DNA of 64,000 nucleotides from Hetaerina americana (lineage: Eukaryota > Arthropoda > Insecta > Odonata > Calopterygidae): assembly GCA_022747635.1 (NCBI GenBank), contig JAKTNV010000065.1, positions 496,001 to 560,000 of the forward strand. The letters are read 5' to 3'. The notes under the pieces are model-generated. The model did not search any database. It was not told the DNA's origin and was given only the letters and a program-made list of their open reading frames with translations. Of the stretch, positions 1 to 11,600 are shown in pieces. Position 1 is the stretch's first letter; each line of letters starts with the position of its first letter. The position numbers and the translations under genes are program-made.

Positions 1-845
1 TGTCAATGATACGCGTCCAATCTCTTTGCTGAGAACTTAGTTTAAAAAATTAAGATTTCTACCAATGCGATAGAACTCTTCTGCTGCCAATCCATGCTTT
101 CTGGGATTTATTAAAGCTCATTGAGACATCTGAAGGGGTCGGCAATCGAACACGATTTTAATTGATGTGAGGACACACTTCCCAGGTCCTGAAATGATCT
201 ACCGTAAATGGAAGTGAAATCCATGTATCAGAATTAATTACATCAATTTAGTCCACAGTGACATGTTTAGGCATTCGTTTGTTCGAGTCCGACGTTATGT
301 CTAGAAATCCAACAAACAAGCTTTGGTTTAAACATTCAAGTGGGTTACCGTAATGATGAGTCTATCTTCCTCGCGATTGATTTACATTATGTACAGGCAT
401 GTAAAATGTATGATGTATACTGTAATTTAATGATGTTTCAGTTTCGTTTTTGGGCAAAAACATTCCTCAATTACAGCGATATTGGATAAAGTTCATTCCT
501 CGTTTTCAAATTTGTATGCGTACCAATAGTGAAGTTCACAATAGCTATCAAAGGTTGTTCCTTTCCCTTACACATCACTTAGTTTTTCACTAGAATAAAA
601 ATATACTGTAGTGAAACTATTGTTATTACAAGCTTTAAAAAATTCAATATTACCGTGGTTATGTAAAAGTTTGCAATATTAATAATAATTAAAATGGAAT
701 ACCATACAGTTAATGACAATTGAGTTTACATTTTTAGTGAAGATAGAACAGCTAGGAAACTCTCAAAATTTAAATGGTGTATCACAGAAGCCTTATTGAC
801 TTTTATTTATGATTTATATGCCTGAGGGCGCTGGCGTTTTATTGC
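1..845. other. AT-rich non-coding DNA
   Basis: No open frame, RNA gene or clear repeat was recognised here. Base composition is AT-rich and typical of the non-coding background of the window. Confidence 0.6.
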
Positions 846-849
846 ATTT

Positions 850-1010
850 ACAGCTACACGATGCCCCGCAATCCGCCGAATTCAATGTACTGGGGGGGAT
901 GTTAGGACACCAACAGTAAAGCAGAATGCAACCACATGAAAAACAAACAATAGTATGCTTATTCTCACCAACACAGATGCCACTGTAAACCGATCATAAC
1001 ATCGTGTTTT
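850..1010 (+). repeat. Dispersed repeat, copy A (diverged)
   Basis: The block holds CCCCGCAATCCGCC, then a G-run, then TTAGGACACCAAC. The same order (CCCGCAAGCCGCC, GGGGGTG, TAGGCCACCA) recurs near 24.0 kb and 59.4 kb. This copy is the most diverged of the three. It resembles a CCCGCAAGCC/GTGGCGGGGG repeat I associate with arthropod genomes, but I cannot assign the family. Limits are approximate. Confidence 0.5.
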
Positions 1011-1203
1011 CCTAAACAAATGGGGAAACAGGGAGCGAGGGATCAGAAAATTTGGTGGGAATAAATCCTGTTTTCAGCTTCAGTGGTTAAAGTTACGTGT
1101 TAGGGTTTAAAACTGTTTGATTGTATACCTAATCTTGCCACAAATCACGCGCAGCATTTTTCCCCCTCTGCTATCACTTCAAGCCAATCTTGGAGATCTA
1201 GTG

Positions 1204-1228
1204 ATATATATATATATATATATATATA
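1204..1228. repeat. (AT)n microsatellite, left side of mariner copy 1
   Basis: Uninterrupted alternating A/T runs up to the first base of the mariner element. A matching alternating run starts on the other side at 2561. The last TA (1227-1228) serves as the left target-site duplication. Confidence 0.9.
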
Positions 1229-2560
1229 CTACCTTGATCAAAAATTTCCCGGAATTTATTCAGAAAATTAAAAATACAAGTTTATTCATCTAAATCTATA
1301 TTGTCCCCTTCAAAGTAATCCCCATCGACTGCAACACACTTATGCCAGCGCTTGATCCAATCCTCGAAACATTTTTTATATTCGGTTTTCGGTATGTCCA
1401 TCAGTGCTTCCTGCGATTTTTCCATTACTTCCTCTCGGCTGCTAAAACGCGTTCCCCGTAATGGTTTTTTTAACTCGATTGAACAGAAAGAAGTCACAGG
1501 GAGCCAAATCAGGTGAATTCGGTGGCTGTTGGATGGTATTTGTTGCATTTTTCGTCAAAAAATTACGAATAATGATAGCACTGTGCGACGGTGCGTTATC
1601 ATGGTGCAAAATCCACGAGTTTTCTGCCCACATTTCTGGTCTCTTTCGGCGAATTGCTTCACGCAAACGTCTCATAACGCCCAAATAATACTCTTTGTTT
1701 ACTGTCTGGCCTTCTGGCAAAAATTCATGATGCACTACACCGTTGTAATCCATGAAAACCGTCAGCATTGCCTTCTTTTTTGACTGAAAACGACGTGGTT
1801 TTTTTGGTCTCGGCTCATTTGGTGAACGCCATTCACTTGCCTGATGTCTGGATTGCGTGTCGTACTCATAAACCCACGTCTCGTCTCCAGTAATGATCCT
1901 TTTGATGAATGTAAGATCGGATTCAGCCTCGCAAATCATGTCTTTTGCGACGTCAACACGGTCTCTTTTTTGCATGAAATTGAGGTCTTTTGGCACCAAC
2001 TTTGCTGCTACACGACGGAAACCCAAATCATTAACCACAATGTCTTGGGCGGATCCATAGGCAATGTTCAAGTCCTCCGCTATTTCTCTGATGGTTAATT
2101 TGCGGTTATTGGCCAACATTTCTTTTACTTTATCAATTTTTTCACCGACTTTCGATGTCGATGGTCTGCCACTGCGTTCATCATCTTCGATTGACTCACG
2201 ACCACTTCTGAACCGCTCGTGCCACTGGTAAACGACCGTTTTTTTTAGAGAATCGTTGCCGAAACACTTTTCCAACATTTCCAACGTCCGTGCACCACTA
2301 AATCCGTTTTTACGCAAAATTTAATACAAGTTCGTTGTTGCAAATTTAAATCCATTTCTGATATTGTAAAAAATCGCCAACACACACAGAGATAGATGTA
2401 CTCTTGGCTACGTAACTTTTGCAAATGTCAAGTTATGACACTAAGATTTAAAGGGAATATCAACAACAGATGTACCAATTTAACAAAAAAAACAGAACTC
2501 AAATCGGAACGATGGGAGCGCCACACGGTGGTTATTCCGGGAACTTTTTGATCAAGGTAG
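1229..2560 (-). mobile_element. mariner transposon copy 1, full length, broken
   Basis: A complete 1332-bp element bounded by TA on both sides. Its termini begin CTACCTTGATCAAAAA and are inverted at the two ends. The left and right inverted repeats match over about 27 bp with one mismatch near position 17. The element lies in reverse orientation in a TA microsatellite, which supplies the TA target. Length equals that of the two intact copies because one single-base loss and one single-base gain cancel. Identity to the other three copies is very high by eye, so the insertion is young. It is probably non-autonomous but could be moved in trans by an intact copy. Confidence 0.95.
1282..2355 (-). 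pseudogene. mariner transposase, two frameshifts
   Basis: The frame starts at the same ATG as the intact copies (2355-2353) and ends at the same stop, but two homopolymer changes break it. The A-run after about codon 15 has lost one base (five Ts on the + strand at 2307-2311, six elsewhere). The A-run at the codons for VKKPLRG has gained one (seven Ts at 1465-1471, six in the intact copies). Between them the frame is open and keeps TGDETW, HHDNAPSH and SPDLAPCD, so all three catalytic aspartates are encoded. Two visible substitutions from the intact copies are V to A in the MLVNNRKL segment and P to L in ESDPTF. No functional protein is expected. Confidence 0.93.
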
Positions 2561-2577
2561 TATATATATATATATAT
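2561..2577. repeat. (TA)n microsatellite, right side of mariner copy 1
   Basis: Alternating TA resumes directly at the mariner right end. The first TA (2561-2562) is the right target-site duplication. With the left tract it shows that the element landed inside a pre-existing microsatellite. Confidence 0.9.
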
Positions 2578-2989
2578 TTTTAATATTTCCATCGACGTAT
2601 TAGATGATTAAATTCTAACGAGCCGTGAAGATAAATTGAAAATAAATAAAAAAAATACCTATTGCTATCTGAGGAAGAAGTGTTGCGTCATACCTGATAA
2701 TTGGATAATAATGTGTGTACATTAGACTGAATTCGGGTGCTTCTTTTTTTTTCATTTTTCTCCCCATCATCGCCTTTTTTTTCAACCTTCGCCGGAGGCT
2801 TTTACTATTAATCACCGAGTGATTATCTGAGCTAGGATAATTCCCACAAAAAAAAACTAGCTTCGGATTTCAATCAAGCATCGTCCCGCCTTGACTTTCA
2901 TCGCCATCACCTTCGGGTAAAAATGCGAATGGCTTTTGAAGACGGCTTTCTTCATCGTTTGCTCTGCCCCCTCGAGTTCGCCCAATTGT
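2578..2989. other. Non-coding spacer
   Basis: AT-rich at the left, becoming more mixed toward 2990. No gene or repeat recognised. Confidence 0.5.
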
Positions 2990-3369
2990 CAATAGCTAAT
3001 GGCGAGGGCCCACGCCACAGAGGAATTCTCACGCCGAGCACAGCATGGCGTCAACCGACTAATCCGGCGTAAAACATATACGACGGTGATAATCGGGAGA
3101 ATGAAGGGGCGGGGGGAAAGGGGCGGATTTTGGGGAGTGGGGAATATTGGAGGGATGGAAGGCGGGAGAATACATATAGTTGGAAGGGAGGAGCAGGAAA
3201 AAAAATATGTATCTCGCGTTGCCATCTCCTGCCCGCAGAGGAACGGAAGGATTGAAGCGGGACGTGGTTAAGTGTTTCACCGTAGACGAGAAATCGTCGA
3301 TTCGGACGCCACGCTTGGCAACGTCGCTCGCGTAGGCCTGTTGGGCGTAGAATGATTGTGGGTGTTAGC

Positions 3370-4090
3370 AGACGCCGAGTTGAGGAGGAGGAGGAAGAAG
3401 AGAGGGAGGGAGGGGAAGGAGAGGGGGAGAAGAGAGTGAGAGAGAGAGGAGGGCCTGGCGAGGGTGAGGGGGGGGCCGGGGGGGGAGAGAGAGAGAGGTG
3501 AGGGGAGGGAAGAGCGGGAGAGAGTGGAAGGGAGAGGAGGAGAGCGTGAGGGAAGAAAGACCAATGCATTGAGGGTAGGGAAGAAGAGGGCAATCTCGTG
3601 AAAAAAAGTCATGGGTCACACGAGAGAGATATGGCTTTTCCCATCCCACATTTAAATTCTCTTTTTATAAAGGTATAAATATAGACGCGCGGAAATGCGT
3701 GCGCGGCACACACGCATTCATAACATAAGAACGAAAGCTCGCGCGCGCACGCACACATTTTCGATGCTCGACTGTTTTCCCCCGTTTGTTTCGCTCTCTT
3801 TTGGGAAGTAAAATAGGAGGGAAAAGATGTTAGGAGGATAGAAAACACGTGAAGGGTCCGTCGGAAAGATCGCTTTCGGCCGCCCTTCTGCCGCTTCGGA
3901 GGCGGTGGTAGTGGGCAAGTTGAAGAATGGCGGGAGGAGGGGAGAAGGCGGAGGAGGAGAAGAAGAAGAAGAAGGGTTGTAGACGAGTTGAGGAGGAGGA
4001 GGGGGGCGGAGAGGTGAGGAAGGGGGGTTGGGAGGAGGGGAGGGGAGCGGCTTCCAATGGAACGGGGAAGGAGGGAGGGGAGTGGTGAGG
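3370..4090. repeat. Purine-rich (GGAGG/GAGAG) tracts
   Basis: The + strand is almost pure G/A from about 3374 to 3560 and again from about 3905 to 4085, with GAGAG, GGAGG and GGGAGG words. These tracts create spurious proline/serine/leucine-rich frames on the - strand. Mirror-like homopurine tracts of this length can form triplex DNA; that is general knowledge and not shown here. Confidence 0.75.
3674..3681 (+). promoter_or_regulatory. TATA-like box (TATAAATA)
   Basis: TATAAATA lies just before a GC-rich stretch (GACGCGCGG). The setting suits a core promoter, but no initiator motif stands out at the expected distance. Confidence 0.25.
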
Positions 4091-4727
4091 CAGGCGCGTG
4101 GGGATGATCCTGTGCTCTCTCTCTCTTTTTCCCTCTGTCCCGAGAGAGTGTGTTTGTGTATTAGCACGGCGACGGCGGCAGTCTCGTTGAAGGAGAGCGT
4201 TGGTGCGGCCGGCCGCTCCGTCGAGTGGGCCGCCTCTTCTCAACCAACCTCCTCATATCTCCTTGACGTCTTAGAGAGGTAGAGAAGAGAACGCGTGGTG
4301 GTCTCCTTCTGACTCCTTCTCTTCTCACTCGCGCTACCTGGAGGGAGTGTGCGTGTGGCCCGTGTCCTCGTGCGTGTGTTCGTCCTCTCTTTCTCGGAAG
4401 AAAGACCTTTTTTTTACTGTTTTATATTTCGCATTCTCTTACTTCCTTCCCCGTTCATTCTTTTCTTCTTCTTCGAGTGCTTGCATCTCCCTCGCCCTAG
4501 GCCGCGGAAGAGTGCAGGGAGGAGGGGTTGGGCCGCAAAGAAAAAAAAGGGGGCGAATGTAAAGAATAAAGGGGTAGGGATGAAGTGGTAAAGGGGTGGG
4601 AGGACGTTGTGGGAAAAAGGGTTGGTGTGCCTCGTGGAGAGGGGTGTGCTTGTGAGAGGGGGTGTGTTTGTGTGTGTGTGTGAATTTGAAAGGGCAGTGG
4701 GAGTTGTGGGGAGGTTTTGGATTAAGG

Positions 4728-4735
4728 TATAAAAA
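4728..4735 (+). promoter_or_regulatory. TATA-like box (TATAAAAA)
   Basis: GGTATAAAAAGGGGG is a near-ideal TATA box with G-rich flanks inside the CpG-rich block. A start site about 30 bases downstream would fall near 4760. No clear initiator was identified. Confidence 0.35.
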
Positions 4736-5039
4736 GGGGGCCAGGTTCGCCCCCGAGGGAGGAGTTAATAACGCACACACGTGTTTCTTCGTGAGGGTTG
4801 AATCGATCGTTGGAGTGGTGGATTTCGTGGCTAAATGCCGCGTGAGGAGCTGTGTCGGCGGACGCATTGCACATCTTGCTTTCTTCGCCGGTTCCCCATC
4901 GGCATGGACGTCAGACTCTTCACCCGCCGGGCAGAAAATTAAGAGAGAGGGAAGACTTTTTGGAGATCATCGTGCACGCACATATTATTCACGCACGCCT
5001 GCGCGCGCTCTTGTGAACTGCCGGCCCGTGCCTTGCCCG

Positions 5040-5320
5040 TGTTTCGCTCCCCCCCCCCCCTTAGGTTCTCTTCGCCGGTGCATCACACGCCCGTTAAACT
5101 CTCCGTCCCGCCGGTTGCCTGCGCCCCCACGACCCCCCTCTCCCAACCCTTTGGTCTCTCTCCACCTTGGCACCGACTACGTCGTCTCCCCCCTCTCCAA
5201 CCCCCTTTCCCCTCGGCCTTTTTATCTCCAGCCCCTTATCTCCCACCTCATACCATTGCCAAGCCTTTCCTCCTGTCGCCCTCCCCCCATAAGCCGAGTT
5301 CTCCGCCATCCACCTCCACG
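5040..5320. repeat. Pyrimidine-rich tract
   Basis: The + strand is dominated by C and T (a C-run at 5049-5060 and many CCCCTC words). It is opposite in strand bias to the purine tracts 1 kb upstream. Confidence 0.7.
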
Positions 5321-5747
5321 ATGGCATAGCGATACGGTCTCCTTTGATAACGTTCCTTTTTAATTTTTTTTAAGAGCGCGCGCAACGAGTGCCAAAAAAT
5401 CCTTCGTGTACGCAAGCTGACGGATTGTGAGTGCGATTCGTTTTATTTCCAATGTTTCAAGTTCACGCACCATCATCGAACTCATTGACGTGCGATCCCG
5501 GTGGTTTCCCCTCCCTTCCTCTCGATCCGAACCACTAGAGTGAAGTGTGCGCGGATGAAAAAGGAAGGAAAGATGACGGCTTGCAGTCTCGCGGAGCTCG
5601 CCCATCGACTCCGATCGCAGTGACGAGTGGCGTTCGTGTTTCGTTGGCGATCGACATTCCGATGGCCTTCGCCGGCCGACAGAAGAGGATCGCCTGGATG
5701 TTGTTGTCGCTCCCCCAAGTGTTCGGACCGACCGCCCTTTCCAGGGA

Positions 5748-5789
5748 ATGAGACAGAAAGTGATGAGGAAGAGGGGCGATTCCTCGCAG
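5748..5789 (+). CDS. Candidate short first coding exon (speculative)
   Basis: ATG at 5748 opens 14 codons (MRQKVMRKRGDSSQ) ending at a good donor, TCGCAG followed by GTAATC. Phase is 0, the same as the acceptor side of the tensin exon that can begin at 61153, so the two could be spliced in frame. The link would need an intron of about 55 kb. Another frame (ESDEEEGRFLAG) is also open across the donor but would hit a stop in the tensin exon. There is no homology support for this peptide. It may be only untranslated leader. Confidence 0.15.
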
Positions 5790-6350
5790 GTAATCATGGA
5801 GTGTGGTTTTCGGTTCCGCTCGCTGTCGTTCCGGCTTTTCTCGATCGCAAAGGCGCATGACAGCGGCGTCATCCTTGTTTTTTAATGCCTTTTCAACCTC
5901 CTCAACCCAACCACCCCCCCACACTCCCTCTTAATAATACCCCTGCTTCTCAGCACGCCGGAGTGTGTCGTTTTTTATGCGCGCGAGAAATCGCGAGGAG
6001 TCGAGAGAGAGAGAGAGAGAGACAAGTAACGGAAAGCACGCACGCGCGCGTAGGCGTCGCGAGTAATCCTCCAGTGTCAAAGGTCGCACTGGTCTCATAA
6101 ACGGCACCAGTCGTGTAATATTTTTTTTCGTCCCTCTTTCCTACGCTCGTGAGGAGGCCTTTGCTTCATCGCTCTGCTTTTGCGTCGTCTACCTTGGCGA
6201 CAGAAAAGTGTCCCCGCCCGGGAGGTATTCGTGCTCAGATAAGACTGTGCAGTTCAAACACGACTTCGCTCGGTATTATTTCCCCGCCTATGAAGTTTCC
6301 TCCTTTTATCTCTCCTCAAACTCATTTATTATCCACTCGCTTTTAGCTCG

Positions 6351-7645
6351 AACAGGTCGTATATTTTCTTTTGTTTTCATGTGAGAATACAGATTAGAAA
6401 TTTATGACATTGGTTCACTTTTACATTTCTGTCGCGGGATTTTGAAGGATGATAATAATAATAACATTCATGTTACTTGATGGACGTATCTCAATTCACG
6501 CAAATGATCGCTGGGTTTCTCGGGACCAATTACGCCTCTACGGGATGTGTTGGGAAATTGCCAACCGTTTATGTCGCGCGTTGCCGATGGGTCGTAAATC
6601 TTTCGACAAAACCTAAGGAAATCCGTCAAATTGAAGTTGTTGTTCTTGGGTCATTTGCTTCACAAAAAGCATCGGGAAATAAAGGCGAAAATAAATCACT
6701 TGAATGCCATTTTGCTGAGGGCATGGCTGGTTTGATTTCATTCGATGTCAGCTCAATCCACTCTCTCACTCTCTGTGTCGAGAATGTTTGACCGACAGGC
6801 TGTATCCGTGCATCCAATGGATATATAACCACTTTTAGTCTGATTACTCCGTCGGATGAACTCGGGGAGGGCCTTCACTAATGGGATTGATCCCCTTAAA
6901 TAAGTTTCAGGAAACGCCCTCCGTAATGTGATTTCGTTGTCGACAGCTCGGGTGAGGCGATAACGATAATGGGGATGATAAGAAATTGTAAAAGAGTTAA
7001 CCTTCGCTCGCCCAACTTTGAATAGGTTTTCGCCGTGATTGAAAAAAATTGGAGACTTCCTGCAAGTTTTACATGAAAAAATCACGCGAAGCCTCGGCGA
7101 GCGAAATTATGGAAAGATTTCAGCCGACACGCCAACGCCTTCTGTTTGAGAATGATGGGAAAAATTCTGCGAGAAGAGTCTTACGTTCTTCTGGAAATCT
7201 CCGGAGGCGATATGAATTAAGTCGCCCCCAAGACACATTTTAATTGTCCTAAATTGTCCACCACTCTTGCGTGACTTATTCGAGGAAGTGCTTGGGTAAA
7301 CAAGGCTGAATGCTCAGCATCTCCGCTGCTAGCATCGCAAAAGCCAAGCGCATTCTCGTGGCGAGAGACGGGGAGTGGCGGGAGATACGAACAAACCGGT
7401 TTATTCACCTCCTCAGGTTGGGGAAGAATGTGTGCCTCTGTAGGATCACAAAAATTTAGTTCTGTGGTTTATCGAGAGGGAAATGTATTTTATTATCAGT
7501 AGGAGTCATGTCTCAGGTCACCAGCTTTTTCTCTTTGCTTCTCTCTCTCTCTCGAACTCAATGGGCCGTGACTACGCACATCGTGTAAAAGTTAATAAAA
7601 CGGAATGCACGCGTCGGAAACAAGAGTGACATTCAACTGTAAGTG
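6351..7645. other. Non-coding DNA
   Basis: Mixed composition. Two short + frames (6477-6791 and 7049-7243) have no recognisable domain and no convincing splice signals, so no gene is called. Confidence 0.45.
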
Positions 7646-7649
7646 TGCG

Positions 7650-7680
<31 letters not shown>
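7650..7680. repeat. (TA)n microsatellite
   Basis: Alternating TA run with a short interruption near its right end. Confidence 0.85.
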
Positions 7681-7787
7681 TTAAAGCTACACCTAAAACA
7701 TTTTCAATGGAAAACAGACTAAGTTTTATTGTCGCTATATTAATAGGTAATATTACTATTCCGACAACGATCTGTGATTTCTCGGCT

Positions 7788-7980
7788 TATGATAATGGTG
7801 AGCTCTTCTCTGGGTCTCCACCAAGTTCAATTCTGCATTACCGCCGACGATTTTAGGGACCACTCGCCTATCATTTTCAGTGCTGAATCCCTGAACAATA
7901 TGGACGAGTACTCCCACGAAACGTCGGCAGTCATGTAGAATTGAACTTTGTGGAGATTCAGTGAAGAGTTAACCATTAGC
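7788..7980. repeat. Imperfect inverted repeat (about 65-70 bp arms)
   Basis: The left arm (about 7788-7859) contains TCTCCACCAAGTTCAATTCT. The right arm (about 7911-7979) contains AGAATTGAACTTTGTGGAGA, its near reverse complement. Pairing continues on both sides with scattered mismatches. The centre and right arm hold CCCACGAAACGTCGGCA, which resembles the GAAAC side of hammerhead-type motifs, but the CTGATGA half is absent (CTGAACA instead). It looks like a decayed palindromic mobile element. Confidence 0.65.
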
Positions 7981-7999
7981 ATTGATAGGATTTTTCATA

Positions 8000-8043
8000 A
8001 CCCAGACAGTAAATAATAGTAAGTTAATATTTACTGTCTGGGT
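8000..8043. repeat. Perfect 16-bp hairpin
   Basis: ACCCAGACAGTAAATA at 8000-8015 is followed, after a 12-base loop, by its exact reverse complement at 8028-8043. It lies 20 bases beyond the inverted repeat to its left and may belong to the same element. It does not match a terminator or a known RNA. Confidence 0.85.
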
Positions 8044-8519
8044 GAATAATGTTGTTAACCCATAACAATAAGCAAATTCCCTCGTATATTTTCCAACCTT
8101 ATGACAACTTTAGCACTGTTCGATTGAAAAAATATTGTATGTGCACATAACTTATGACACACTCCTTACCAGTAACCTTGTCCATGTTGAATGTCTCAGC
8201 ACTGGCTAACAACGTCCAAGTGCTCTCTGCCCACTAGAGTAGTACTCCTGCTTATTGTTTATATTTATTTTAGAACTACCGTGATACAGGGAGAAATGAA
8301 AGGAACATACATAATATAGCAATTTCACATTCACCCTAATAAACGCGACCTTCAAGTAATATATGCGGCATCGCGGTGGAACCATGATCGTGTTTATTAA
8401 AGTGTAAATTCCATTCTGTGAATCTTCCTGTCACTACGCCATGAAGGAATTCCTTAAAATTGAGTCCGAAACGGTTACCTGTGTCGAGGCATGCAAGACT
8501 AAATTATGGTGAACAACAT

Positions 8520-8672
8520 ACAGTGCTTTAGCCAGTAAAGCTATCTTTATCTATTAACTGGCGAAAGCACTCTCCGGACACTGAGGGATCCGGGTTCGAA
8601 TCCCGGTTAAGGCGAACGATTTTTACTCTCTGAAATTATTGCATTGAGACATGCATTAAATTATTTTCATCT
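8520..8672 (+). mobile_element. tRNA-derived SINE
   Basis: A perfect pol III box B (GGTTCGAATCC, 8593-8603) follows a box-A-like TGGCGAAAGCAC at the normal spacing. The 3' body (GGCGAACGATTTTTACTC, then CTGAAATTATTGCATTG) is not tRNA. A related tail occurs at 63596-63645, which marks this as a repeat family and not a tRNA gene. A 15-base inverted repeat with one mismatch, 8522-8536 against 8556-8570, sits in the head. Confidence 0.7.
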
Positions 8673-11600
8673 TATTCTTTCTCCCATTTTACTTTTGGCT
8701 TTTCTAAAATTTCTTTTTTCGATGTGAGAATGGTTCAGGGCGGCAACTGGAGTTTTAGGGGTTAGGGCTGGCAGGGCATGTGCCCTAGGGATAAGGGCTA
8801 GGGAAAGGACACCAAAATGGCTAGAATAATTTTCATGTACTGTAATTTTTTTTAGTTCTTTTGATCGTTTCCTCGGCATATACAAAAGCATTGAGGTTCT
8901 ACGGGGTAGCGCCGAAATAGAAAATCCTATGGGGGTATCACGGGAGTGGGAAGGGGCGCCAGGATCTGTGTTTGCTCTGGATTACACAGACCCAAGTGGA
9001 GGCTCTATTAAGGTCAACGTAGTGTCATTCTCTTTTATTCCTCCGGTCGCGTGTCTGGATCATTGTAAATACACGCTGGCCTCAACGAAAACGGCCATGC
9101 TTGTTCGCAAAACAAGGACGTAATTAGCTCACTTATTTGGATTTTTTGTTGAAAGAAAAAAGTCGAGTAACAAGGTTTCAGATTGACGAACAGGTTCTCA
9201 ATGATTAAAAAAACTAAAAAAAATATTTTAAATGGCACATGTCCCACTGGAACTATTTATACAGTAGTGAATTAAAAATGAACAAAGGCTTTCCGAGCAC
9301 GCATGTCATATCCTATTGGAAATGGGTTATTTTAAAAAGCCATTGTCAGAAATGTATCCTTCCATACAGTATTAGCCTCATAGATTTTGGCCTCGTTGTT
9401 TGACCTAAAAAGCCCGTAAATCCCTTTTGCGATACAATAGGCTTGCGAAATGGCTTTTATGACTTCGGCAGTTGAATTGATCCTTTTCCAGAGCCCCCTA
9501 AGATCCCTTTCCAAAGTTTTGGTCTTCACATGTTCTCATTTTAGCTTACTTGACCGCAAAACTGAGTTAAGGCGGCATAATATCCACAGTCTTTGCTAAA
9601 AATATCATGCAAAAGGTAAATTAACTCAAAAATTTAAACACAAGTAAACACAAAATCTTTTATCGTAAAACTTGCAAGTGGTTTTGATGAAACTGAGGTT
9701 TCGAATATCCTTTTTTCAAACTTGATAAGCTGTTATCCTTATTGAATGACGGAATCAAATTTCTTGTTATCACTATAAGGCGCTTTAATCAATATATTAC
9801 GTGGGCATATTAGAATGGACTGGGCCGACTAATTTCTAAAGTTGGTGTGCATTTCTTTCCTAAACAATCATTATCCCAGGCGTAAAATAGACAATTACAA
9901 ATTTAATGTATTCACGTATTACTTATGTTGATCGAATTACATTTATTTCTTTATAAGTAGGTGTCTTCTTTGCAGTGAAATTAAGCACACTTCAGGCCTG
10001 AGCGAAGTTGGACATTTAGAACTGAGTAAAGCCTTCATCCAAACAGCTAGTGTTTTAGGCGAACTATATTTCTCGAGATACGGTCTCTGACATTCCAATT
10101 ATTTCAGGGACGTCAATAACGACGGTGCTCTTTACAGATATGGCATAAATTACCTTCTTCACACGCCCTTGATCTTTTTTGTTTATTTCTTAGGAGTATT
10201 CGATTTATTATCGGATAATTTCGGTCCCACTGCGTCGGAGATGGAGAATTTCGTCAGACATTATAAGGGTGCATTTTTTGTTTGTTTACGTTACCGAACG
10301 TACCATATAAAACAAGAGACGTTCAATTTTTGGTATGAGCAAAAATTCGCCATTGCGAAAATGCAAATTCTAATGCGATTTCTATCCCGTTTTAGTTTCT
10401 CGCATAAAAAAGTGATACTATTTGGCTTGCATCTTATGCTTATCAGTTGAAGGCTTTCTTGGAAAAACTCAATTAATAATGAATTTCGGAATTATTATAT
10501 TCATTGAATTCTTCGCCTTCGGGAAAAATCCTGAATATAAAATTAATTTTGCGTAAAGTCTAACCTTTTCTTCAGCGTATTACTTCTTACTAATGTCGCG
10601 GTCCAACAGAGCCGTTCGGGACTTAGCTAATTATTTTGTTTTAAGATTTTGCGTATGTGTACTGGGTGCATTAATAGAAATGTGATAGCATCTATTTTAG
10701 GTTGTTAGGGATCCACTTATAACTTATTTTTGAGATTTTCATGGCTCGTCGGGTGTTGAAGAATATTAATTTTTATTTTTCGTGTGGTAGTGAGTATGAA
10801 GTGTATAAGTGTTTGAAACATATTATTGGCAATCGTGTTAAGTTGAACAATTAATTTCTAAACTCCATGAAACTTAACAACTTTTCGGGAAACGTGTTAC
10901 AAATCATATCCTTGTGGACTCCTAATGGTGGAAGTTCCATTTTCCGACTTTCTCATTCGAGTATCATGGTCGTCAATCCGCATATCGTACTTAATATTTA
11001 TTCATTGAGTGAATATTTCGGGAACATGGTGAAGTCCCTAATTCAGTTCAACAGATTCAGGCTTGAGGTCGTGGAAGTTCATCATAATGAAATAAGGACA
11101 ATTTTAAATAAACTGTGGAAAAGTGCAAATTGTCCTTATTTCATTAAGTCCCTAATTATTTATTGCCAATTTTGCCGTGAAAAGCATTTAATATTTATGA
11201 TGGGTTCGGTCATTTTGAAATATATTTGAGCTTTCCCCTCCATACGGATGTCCCCTACTGGGTGCAACCAGTTTTTTAGTCGTTGAATGCAGGGTTTCGT
11301 GGAAGAGTAATTATTTTATTTAATTTTGCTTTGGGATGGAATTCAAAGAACTAAAGTGTGAGAAAAAAGAGCTTTTTTAAGTGCATTATACCATCTCTCA
11401 ACCGAAATGCCGAGCATATTACATTTATCTCTTTCCTGCAATGCAGTTATCCCTTTTCATGCCAGAAATAAACATGATCCTCGCGAAAAAATACTCTTTA
11501 TATTATAAACATCGGACCAAAAATCCATTGGGTCTAAGAAGGTCAGATTCTAGAAGTTTCGCCACATGGAACGAGAAAGTGCGACGCCTCCGCTATTTAT

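Larger units (their letters stand above)
2990..6350. other. CpG-rich, low-complexity block (possible promoter / 5' leader region)
   Basis: GC and CpG content rise sharply against the AT-rich background. Many open frames on both strands arise from purine- or pyrimidine-rich tracts and show no recognisable domain, so I do not call them genes. The block holds two TATA-like boxes on the + strand (3674 and 4728), long GA and C-rich tracts, and a strong splice donor at 5789/5790. Together these suit a promoter and 5' untranslated exon region, but no transcript evidence is available. Confidence 0.4.

Noticed and set aside
3051..4243. Proline/serine/leucine-rich open frames of 110-180 codons on the - strand
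   Set aside because: They lie over GA-rich tracts, several overlapping frames are open at once, and there is no domain or splice support. Composition explains them.
5360..5872. 170-codon - strand frame
   Set aside because: Several other frames on both strands are open in the same GC-rich DNA. No homology or conserved motif seen.
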